Assembly: GCA_903934745.1 (NCBI GenBank) | Contig: CAIZOZ010000364.1 | Coordinates: 1 to 41,709, forward strand | DNA length: 41,709 nucleotides | Direction of reading: 5' to 3' | DNA from: an uncultured cyanobacterium | GTDB lineage: Bacteria > Cyanobacteriota > Cyanobacteriia > PCC-6307 > Cyanobiaceae | In this document: positions 19,537 to 26,152 of the stretch, one piece after another | How positions within the stretch are numbered: position 1 is the first letter of the stretch | Layout: each line of letters begins with the position of its first letter | Notes under the pieces: model-generated | Databases searched by the model: none | What the model saw: only the letters and a program-made list of their open reading frames with translations | What the model was told of the DNA's origin: nothing | Program-made: the position numbers and the translations under genes

Positions 19537-20457
19537 ATGAAAATCCTGGTGATGGGCGGCACCCGCTTTGTCGGCCGACCCCTGGTGGCCCATCTGCTCG
19601 CAGCGGGTCACACGCTCACCCTGTTCACCCGCGGTCGCCAACCGCTGCCTGCAGGGGTGGAACATCTGGCCGGGGATCGCAGCAGCGAGGCGGGGCTCCT
19701 GGCCCTGGAGGGCCGGCGGTTCGATGTGATCGTCGACAGTTCCGGGCGCAGTCTTGACGACAGCCGGCGGGTGATCGAGCGCACCGGTGCCCCCAGCCAT
19801 CGCTTTGTTTACGTGAGTTCTGCCGGTGTCTATGCCGACAGTGAACTCTGGCCATTGGATGAAGAATCGCCGCTTGATCCGGCCAGTCGTCATGCCGGCA
19901 AAGCTGAAACCGAGGCCTGGTTACGGCAGCAGGCCATCCCGTTCACCAGCTTCCGACCCACCTACATCGTCGGCCCGGGCAATTACAACCCGGTCGAGAG
20001 CTGGTTCTTCGATCGCATCGTCCATGGCCGTCCCGTGCCCTTGCCCGGCGATGGCAGCACGATCACCCAGCTGGGCCATGTGGCCGATCTGGCAGCGGCC
20101 ATGGCCCGCTGCATCGAAGTGGAGGCCGCGACCAACCGGATCTACAACTGCAGTGGTGCCAAAGGAGTGACCTTCCATGGTCTGGTGAACGCCGCGGCCA
20201 GGGCCTGCGGCAAGGATCCCAGCCGTGTGGAGATTCGCTTCTTTGATCCGGCCGACCTCGATAAAAAAGCCCGCAAAGCCTTCCCCTTGCGGCTGGCCCA
20301 TTTCCTCACCGATATCCAGCGGCTGCGCCGGGAGCTGGCCTGGGAACCGGCCTTCGACCTCGAAGCCACCCTGAGCGACAGCTTTCAGCACGATTACAAC
20401 CTGCAACCGCCAACCCAGCCGGATTTCAGCGCCGACGCCGCCCTGTTGGCCCGCTGA
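19537..20457 (+). CDS. NAD-dependent epimerase/dehydratase (CSP41-like)
   Basis: MKILVMGGTRFVGRPLVAHLLAAGHTLTLFTRGRQP; FRPTYIVGPGNYNPVESWFFDRIVHGRPVPLPGDGSTITQLGHVADLA. Confidence 0.92.
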   Translation: MKILVMGGTRFVGRPLVAHLLAAGHTLTLFTRGRQPLPAGVEHLAGDRSSEAGLLALEGRRFDVIVDSSGRSLDDSRRVIERTGAPSHRFVYVSSAGVYADSELWPLDEESPLDPASRHAGKAETEAWLRQQAIPFTSFRPTYIVGPGNYNPVESWFFDRIVHGRPVPLPGDGSTITQLGHVADLAAAMARCIEVEAATNRIYNCSGAKGVTFHGLVNAAARACGKDPSRVEIRFFDPADLDKKARKAFPLRLAHFLTDIQRLRRELAWEPAFDLEATLSDSFQHDYNLQPPTQPDFSADAALLAR

Positions 20458-20523
20458 GCCGGCAGGGAGCCTGACGGCTCAGCGTGGTCGTTGTCGATGG
20501 TCACGGCCACCGGTTCGCGCCGT

Positions 20524-21174
20524 TCAGCTGCCGTTGTCCCGCCTGCCCTGCTGCAGGTAGCCAAGGGCTGAGCTGAGGGCCAGGAGCAGCGAGGGCCAGA
20601 ACAGCCACCAGCCGATCGCCCGCAGCAGCAGCGGCAGCTCGAAGCCCGCTGCACCGAAGCCGCCCGCCAGGGTCCAGTCGGCCGGCCAGAGCAGCAACAG
20701 CAACGCCAGGAACTGCAGGATCGTTTTGGCCTTGCCTCCCCAAGAGGCGGGCCCACCACTGCCCTGGCCGGCGCGCCAGCCCGAGATCAACAGTTCCCGC
20801 GCCAGCAGCAGCCAGATCGCCCAAAGCGGCAGGGCCCGCTCAGCGGCCAGCCAGAGCAGGGGGGCCGTCACCAGGATTTTGTCGGTGAGCGGATCGAGCC
20901 GCGCACCCCACACCGAACCGCCGCCACTGCGGCGGGCCAGGGCCCCATCGGCGGCATCGCTGAGCCCGCCCAGGAGCAACAGCACCCAGGCCAGAGCCTG
21001 ATGGCCGCCGGCCAGGGCCAGCAGCAGCGGCAGCCCCAGCAGCGCCCGGCTGATGGTGAGCAGATCGGCGAGGCGGCGCAGCTGGGGCTCCTGGAGACAG
21101 ATCGAGCCATTCTCACTGCTCAAGGCACGAGCAAATCGCGATCTCCAGCCGGCGCCGCAGCAGAATGCCCCCAT
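20524..21174 (-). CDS. pgsA: CDP-alcohol phosphatidyltransferase (probable phosphatidylglycerophosphate synthase)
   Basis: CDP-alcohol PTase motif DAADGALARRSGGGSVWGARLDPLTDK with multiple TM helices. Start codon uncertain. Confidence 0.85.
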   Translation of the reverse strand: MGAFCCGAGWRSRFARALSSENGSICLQEPQLRRLADLLTISRALLGLPLLLALAGGHQALAWVLLLLGGLSDAADGALARRSGGGSVWGARLDPLTDKILVTAPLLWLAAERALPLWAIWLLLARELLISGWRAGQGSGGPASWGGKAKTILQFLALLLLLWPADWTLAGGFGAAGFELPLLLRAIGWWLFWPSLLLALSSALGYLQQGRRDNGS

Positions 21175-21188
21175 CCGGAAAATCCCGC

Positions 21189-21656
21189 ATGGTTGTCGAG
21201 CGCTCCGTTGCAGAGGTGATGAGCAGCCCCGTGCTGCAGGTGCGGCGCGATACGCCCCTCCAGGAGGCGGTGCAATTGATGAGCGACCATCACGTTTCCG
21301 GCCTGCCGGTGCTGGCCGAAACCGGTGAGCTGGTGGGCGAACTCACCGAAAAGGATCTGATGGTGAGGGAGAGCGGTTTCGATGCCGGCCCCTACGTGAT
21401 GCTGCTCGATGCCGTGATCTATCTGCGCAATCCGCTGCAGTGGGATCGGCAGGTGCATCAGGTGCTGGGCAATCTTGTCGGTGATGTGATGGGCACCCAT
21501 CCCCACAGCTGCAGCCAGCAGACCAGCCTGCCCGCTGCCGCCCGCCAGCTGCATGAAAACGGCATCCAGCGCCTGTTTGTACTCAATGAGGCCGGCCAAC
21601 TCGCGGGCGTGCTCACCCGCGGCGATGTGGTGCGGGCCCTGGCCGCCGAGGCCTGA
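21189..21656 (+). CDS. CBS-domain-pair protein
   Basis: VAEVMSSPVLQVRRDTPLQEAVQLMSDHHVSGLPVL..GELTEKDLM..LPAAARQLHENGIQRLFVLNEAGQLAGVLTRGDVVRAL. Confidence 0.92.
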   Translation: MVVERSVAEVMSSPVLQVRRDTPLQEAVQLMSDHHVSGLPVLAETGELVGELTEKDLMVRESGFDAGPYVMLLDAVIYLRNPLQWDRQVHQVLGNLVGDVMGTHPHSCSQQTSLPAAARQLHENGIQRLFVLNEAGQLAGVLTRGDVVRALAAEA

Positions 21657-21677
21657 CCCAGGCGCCGCACTCGGGGC

Positions 21678-22448
21678 TCAAGCCTCGTGCCTGGCAGTTG
21701 CGGCGATCGTTTTGGCTGCTGTTCTGGCTGGGGTTCTGGCCGCTGGCCAGGCGACGATGGCGTCCTCGGCCACAACCCAGAGCTCGGCGGGCTGCGGGTA
21801 GGCATGGCCGCCCGTGAGGCGGCCGAAGGAGGGCAGCACCAACTGCTGGCGGCGCCGATCCAGGGCGAAGCAAGGCAAGCGCAGGCGATCACCGCCGCCA
21901 GCGAGCTGCACCACCGGATGCAAATGGCCACAGACATTGAGCAGGCCCGGGCGGGGATCGGGAGCATGGCTGAGCCAGAGGGGGCCGCTCGCCTGGGCTG
22001 GCTCCTGGGGCAGGCCCTCATGCCACTGACCACGGTCGTGGTTGCCACCGATCAACCGCAGGGGACAGCCAAGCAACGCCGGCAATGCCGCCAGCTTCTG
22101 CCGCAGGCTGCCGGTGAGACCCAGGCGGTCGTGGACCAGATCACCGAGCACGATCACCTGCTGCGGTCGCCACTGGTGGGCAAGCTCCAGCAGAGCATTA
22201 AGGGTTTGGGCGTCGCCGTCACTGGGCAGGGGAATGCCGTGAGCCTGGAAACTTTCGGCCTTGCCCAAATGCAGATCTGCCAGTAGCAGCAAGGACTGGG
22301 CTGGATCCCAGAGGGCCCGGGCGGCCAGCAGCTCCAGTCGATGGCCTTGCCAGACCAAGGCCGCCCGACTGGCGGGCGCGGAGCCTGGGGGTAGGGCCGA
22401 AGACTCGTTGGCAGGCTCTGGGGAAGGCTGCGTGACAGCAGGGGCCAT
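21678..22448 (-). CDS. pdeM: Ligase-associated DNA damage response endonuclease PdeM
   Basis: LLLADLHLGKAESFQAHGIPLPSDGDAQTLNALL, VIVLGDLVHDR, LIGGNHDRGQW, VCGHLHPVVQ, LPCFALDRRRQQLVLPSFGRLTGG. Confidence 0.88.
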   Translation of the reverse strand: MAPAVTQPSPEPANESSALPPGSAPASRAALVWQGHRLELLAARALWDPAQSLLLLADLHLGKAESFQAHGIPLPSDGDAQTLNALLELAHQWRPQQVIVLGDLVHDRLGLTGSLRQKLAALPALLGCPLRLIGGNHDRGQWHEGLPQEPAQASGPLWLSHAPDPRPGLLNVCGHLHPVVQLAGGGDRLRLPCFALDRRRQQLVLPSFGRLTGGHAYPQPAELWVVAEDAIVAWPAARTPARTAAKTIAATARHEA

Positions 22449-23062
22449 CAGCGCTGGCCCATCGCCAGCTGGTAGGCGGGCCGTTGCCGGGTGGCTTCGA
22501 TGCTGGCCTGCACGTGGGGGAAGGGGGCCAGATCCACCTGGGGGCAGAACAGGGGCAGGTAGGCCAGATAGGACTGGATGGCGCAATCGGCCGCTCCCCA
22601 GCCCGCCGCGGCGTCAGATCCGCAGCCGCCCAGCAGTGAAGGGCCAGCGCTGAGCAAGGAATCGAGGGTGGTCAGTTGCCGCTCCAGGTCCTCCGGTTTG
22701 GCGGCGGCCTGGATCAGGGCGGGCCCGAAACTGGCATTGGCGAACAACAGCCACTGCAGCGTCAACGAACGCCGAGCCGCACCAGCAGCCCCGACAAATT
22801 CCTGGCCGTGCTGTTCGGCCAGATGCTGGAGAATCGCGCCGCTTTCAAAGAGTTTCAGAGGCTCCCCATCCGGCCCGGCCAGGCTGTCGTCCACCAGGGC
22901 CGGCACTTTGCCGAAGGGATTCATCGCCAGGAAGGCTGGTTGCCGATGCTCGCCGGCGCCGAGATCGAGGCTGATCCACTGGTAGGCGATCCCCTTCTCC
23001 TCGAGATACCAGCGAACCATCGAGGCCCGACTGCGGGCGGCGCCATAGAGGGTCAGGCTCAT
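22448..23062 (-). CDS. Glutathione S-transferase family protein
   Basis: MSLTLYGAARSRASMVRWYLEEKGIAYQWISLDL..QPAFLAMNPFGKVPALVDD..LFESGAILQHLAEQ. Confidence 0.92.
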   Translation of the reverse strand: MSLTLYGAARSRASMVRWYLEEKGIAYQWISLDLGAGEHRQPAFLAMNPFGKVPALVDDSLAGPDGEPLKLFESGAILQHLAEQHGQEFVGAAGAARRSLTLQWLLFANASFGPALIQAAAKPEDLERQLTTLDSLLSAGPSLLGGCGSDAAAGWGAADCAIQSYLAYLPLFCPQVDLAPFPHVQASIEATRQRPAYQLAMGQR

Positions 23063-23089
23063 CGTGAAGCTGGAACGGCCAACCCATCA

Positions 23090-23119
23090 TCCACGGTCCA
23101 GAATCGAAGCAGCCGTGGA
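23090..23119. repeat. Inverted repeat TCCACGG-N16-CCGTGGA in the divergent intergenic region
   Basis: Perfect 7-bp arms between the GST start and the candidate GTG start of the AAA+/Fe-S gene. Confidence 0.5.
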
Positions 23120-23125
23120 CTTGTT

Positions 23126-25327
23126 GTGACATCGGCTTCCCAGGACTGCGGGCCGGCCCACGAGCAGCAGCTTGAGCCCTTGGTCGGGCCGCGCAGCGAG
23201 CCGGCGGCCGACTCGGCGGCCTGTCTGCTGCGCCTCGCCCCCCATCTGCTGGGCCGCGCCCGCCGCGGCATCGTCGGCAGCAGCCGCTATGCCCAGAACC
23301 TGCGGGAGTCGATTCGCCGGGCCGCCGCTGCCGTCGATGGCAGGGCGGTGCTGATCAGCGGTGAGCCCGGCCTGGAAAAAGACAACATCGCCGCCTTGAT
23401 CCATTTTGGTTCTTCAGCCCGGAAGCAGCTGCTGGTGCGCCTCAATGCCGCCCTGCTGCGGCCTGATGGCGCCGAATTATTCGCCAGCGGCGCCGGCGAG
23501 CTGTCCTTGCTGGCCTGTCTCGGAGCCGGCTCGCTGTTGATCGATCAGGTGGATCTGGCCCCGGCGGCGTTGCGACCGCTGCTGCTGCAACTGGCCCGCG
23601 ATGGCAGCTGGAGTGATCCGGATCAACCGGGCCGACGCTTTGTTTTCCCGGGGCGCGTCTTTTTCACGGCGGAGAAAGCGCTGCCGGATCTGGACGGCTG
23701 CTGCCAGCTGATTCGGGTGCCGCCGCTGCGGGTGCGCCGCCAGGACCTGGGGGAATGGCTGCGCTACGGCGTACGCCAGAAGGCCCTCAGCCTGGGCTGG
23801 AGCCGGCCACCCAGCGTCAGTGAGGAGCTGGTCAAGCGGCTGCAGACCTACGACTTCCCCGGCAATCTGCGCGAGTTGTCGCAGCTGATTGAGCGGGCCC
23901 TGCGGCAGTGCGGCGCCGGCCGTTATCCCGAGATGCTGCCCGACGACGTGTTCTGGACCGGCCGGCGCGGACCGCAACGGACCCGCTTCGACCTCTGGCG
24001 CTGGAAACCACAACTGCGCGACTGGATGCGCTCCCCCCGGCTCTGGAACGGCCTGCTGTTCGGCCTGGTGAGCTGGGTGTTCGTGCTGGTGAATCTCTGG
24101 CTCTGGCTCGGCCCCCAGGATCGCCAGCACAACGGCGCCCTGAATCTGTTTTGGGCCTGGTGGTGGCCGTTGATCCTGCTGGCCTATCCCCTGGTGGGCC
24201 GGCTCTGGTGTTCCTTTTGTCCGTTCATGGTGTGGGGCGAGATCAGCCAGCGGCTGGCGCGACGCCTGGGCTATCAGCCCCAGCGCTGGCCCCGCGGTGA
24301 AACCGATCGCTGGGCCGCGCCAGCCCTGGCCGCTGGTTTCGCCGCGATCCTGATCTGGGAGGAGCTGGGGGATCTGGTCAACACCGCCTGGCTGAGCAGC
24401 TGCCTGCTGCTGCTGATCACCGCCGGTGCGGTGATCGGTTCCCTGCGCTTCGAGAAACGCTTCTGGTGCCGGTATCTCTGCCCGATCGGCGGCATGAATG
24501 GGCTGTTCGCCAAGCTCGCGATCAGCGAACTGCGGGCCCAGGTGGGCACCTGCAGCGGCAGTTGCAGCAGTTACGCCTGCTTCAAGGGCGGGCCGGCAGC
24601 AGGGGAAGGGCTGGCCACGGAGGGTTGCCCGCTCGGCACCCATCCCGCCCATCTCGATGACAACCGCAACTGCGTGCTCTGTCTCACCTGTGCCCAGGCC
24701 TGTCCGCATCGCTCCGTGCAGTTGCGGCTGCGGCCGCCCGCCGCCGATCTGCAACGCGAGATGGCACCGCCGGCGGGGGAGGCGGGATTGATCCTGGTGC
24801 TAGCCGGTGGCCTCAGCCTGCAGCACTGGAACCGATTGCTGGGCTGGTTGCCCCTGGCGCCGGACTCCCTGCAGAGCGGTTTCCTGCTGCCGCGCCTGGC
24901 CTTCGCCATGCTGGCCCTGGCCCTGCCGGCGGTCCTATGGCTGCTGCTGCAGTGGACCGGACGGTGGCAAGACTGGCTCGGTCGTGCTGCGGCCGGCCGC
25001 GCCTGGCTGCTGCTTTACGCCCTGCTGCCGCTGCTCTGGGCGCTGATGCTGGCCCAGCACCTGCCGCTGGGCATGGCGGAAGCGGGGCAACTGCTGCCGG
25101 TGGCGCTCGCACCGCTGGGGTCCGGCTCGCTGCTGAACGGCTGGCAATGGAGTGCGGACGGTCATGTGATCGCCTTCTGCCAGAGCCTGGTGGTGGCGCT
25201 CGGGGTGCTCGCTTCGATCGTGCTGTTGCGCCGTCTGCTGCAACTCGAGTTCCGCCACTGGCTCTGGCTCAGTGGCTTGCCCCTGCTGCTGGGAGCCGGC
25301 GGGCGCTGGCTGGTGGCGGCGTTCTGA
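23126..25327 (+). CDS. Fusion of a degenerate NtrC-like (sigma-54 activator type) AAA+ domain and a NapH/NosR-like multi-TM 4Fe-4S protein
   Basis: AAA-like: AVLISGEPGLEKDNIAALIHFGS, GSLLIDQVDLAPAALRPLLLQLARDG, IRVPPLRVRRQDL, YDFPGNLRELSQLIERAL. Fe-S/membrane: RLWCSFCPFMVWGEI, CRYLCPIGGMNGLFAK, CVLCLTCAQACPHRSV plus several TM helices. GTG start at 23126 is a guess. Confidence 0.85.
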   Translation: MTSASQDCGPAHEQQLEPLVGPRSEPAADSAACLLRLAPHLLGRARRGIVGSSRYAQNLRESIRRAAAAVDGRAVLISGEPGLEKDNIAALIHFGSSARKQLLVRLNAALLRPDGAELFASGAGELSLLACLGAGSLLIDQVDLAPAALRPLLLQLARDGSWSDPDQPGRRFVFPGRVFFTAEKALPDLDGCCQLIRVPPLRVRRQDLGEWLRYGVRQKALSLGWSRPPSVSEELVKRLQTYDFPGNLRELSQLIERALRQCGAGRYPEMLPDDVFWTGRRGPQRTRFDLWRWKPQLRDWMRSPRLWNGLLFGLVSWVFVLVNLWLWLGPQDRQHNGALNLFWAWWWPLILLAYPLVGRLWCSFCPFMVWGEISQRLARRLGYQPQRWPRGETDRWAAPALAAGFAAILIWEELGDLVNTAWLSSCLLLLITAGAVIGSLRFEKRFWCRYLCPIGGMNGLFAKLAISELRAQVGTCSGSCSSYACFKGGPAAGEGLATEGCPLGTHPAHLDDNRNCVLCLTCAQACPHRSVQLRLRPPAADLQREMAPPAGEAGLILVLAGGLSLQHWNRLLGWLPLAPDSLQSGFLLPRLAFAMLALALPAVLWLLLQWTGRWQDWLGRAAAGRAWLLLYALLPLLWALMLAQHLPLGMAEAGQLLPVALAPLGSGSLLNGWQWSADGHVIAFCQSLVVALGVLASIVLLRRLLQLEFRHWLWLSGLPLLLGAGGRWLVAAF

Positions 25328-25370
25328 GGCGAAAAGGGGGCACCGCGGCGGCGGTCTCAACGGGCGCGGC

Positions 25371-26024
25371 TCAACGGGCGTTGTCGCAGGCCCGCTGCAG
25401 ATCGCTTGCGGCGTAGAGAGCCACGGGGGCTTGCGGGGGGCTCTGCTGCAGGCGCTGCAGCTTGGTGAGGTAGTGGGCGGCGCCGATCTGGTTGCCGAGC
25501 TCAATGCGGCTGACGCCCTGGCTGCGCTGCCAACGGTTGCAGGCGGCCAGGCCGGTGTCCGCCCGCAGGCTGGCCGGGGCCAGCGCCCCAAGCAGGGCAC
25601 TCAGCAGGAGCAGCAGGGCTGGCCAGCACCCGGCCGCCAGCCTCGGCCCATGCCGCACCTGGTGGGGCTGGCCGAGATAGACCCAGGCCAAGCGGCCATC
25701 GAGCAGCACCAAGCGCTGGCGCTGGTAGAGCCGCGGCACCCCTTCGAGCCGATCCAGCCGCTCCAGGGTTTCGGCCTCAACGGCAAACAGTTCGCCCGAC
25801 ACCGGAACCGTCTCGGGATCCGTTGCAGATCCTGTCTCGGACGGGGCCGCGGCGATGGCCATCGGGAAGGGACCGAGGTCATGAAGGCTGAGCCCAGGGG
25901 CCTGGGCTTCCCCTTCAAAGCGCGCCGTGGCGAGCAGGTGGTGATTGGACTGGCCGCGCTTGAGGCTGCCGTAGACGAACACCAGATCCAGGGTTGGAGC
26001 TCCGCGGCCAGGGTGCTCCTCCAT
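25371..26024 (-). CDS. Gamma-glutamylcyclotransferase family protein with a C-terminal membrane/extension region
   Basis: LDLVFVYGSLKRGQSNHHLLATARFEGEAQAPGLSLHDLGPFPMAI..GELFAVEAETLERLDRLEGVPRLYQRQRL; then hydrophobic CWPALLLLLSALLGALAPASL. Start may be 26057. Confidence 0.8.
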   Translation of the reverse strand: MEEHPGRGAPTLDLVFVYGSLKRGQSNHHLLATARFEGEAQAPGLSLHDLGPFPMAIAAAPSETGSATDPETVPVSGELFAVEAETLERLDRLEGVPRLYQRQRLVLLDGRLAWVYLGQPHQVRHGPRLAAGCWPALLLLLSALLGALAPASLRADTGLAACNRWQRSQGVSRIELGNQIGAAHYLTKLQRLQQSPPQAPVALYAASDLQRACDNAR

Positions 26025-26049
26025 AATCCCGTGCTGATGAGGCCCCGAG

Positions 26050-26133
26050 ATGACCATTGCCCTGTTGATCGCCCTCGCTGTTTCGATGGGGCTGATGGTG
26101 ACGATCGTGCGCCGGCTCGAGAAAGCCTCCTGA
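26050..26133 (+). CDS. Candidate single-TM small protein, 27 aa (MTIALLIALAVSMGLMVTIVRRLEKAS)
   Basis: ATG to TGA frame; one hydrophobic helix followed by RR/K-rich end; sits between the GGCT start and the helicase 3' end. Only weak SD (AGG at -8 region). Confidence 0.45.
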   Translation: MTIALLIALAVSMGLMVTIVRRLEKAS

Positions 26134-26152
26134 TCGTCCGGACCGCCCTGGC

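Noticed and set aside
22676-23125. N-terminal extension of the 883-aa plus ORF
   Set aside because: Overlaps the GST gene on the other strand and shows no AAA+ or other domain sequence; a later start is more likely.
23477-24754. 425-aa minus-strand ORF
   Set aside because: Antisense to the AAA+/Fe-S fusion gene; no recognisable motifs.
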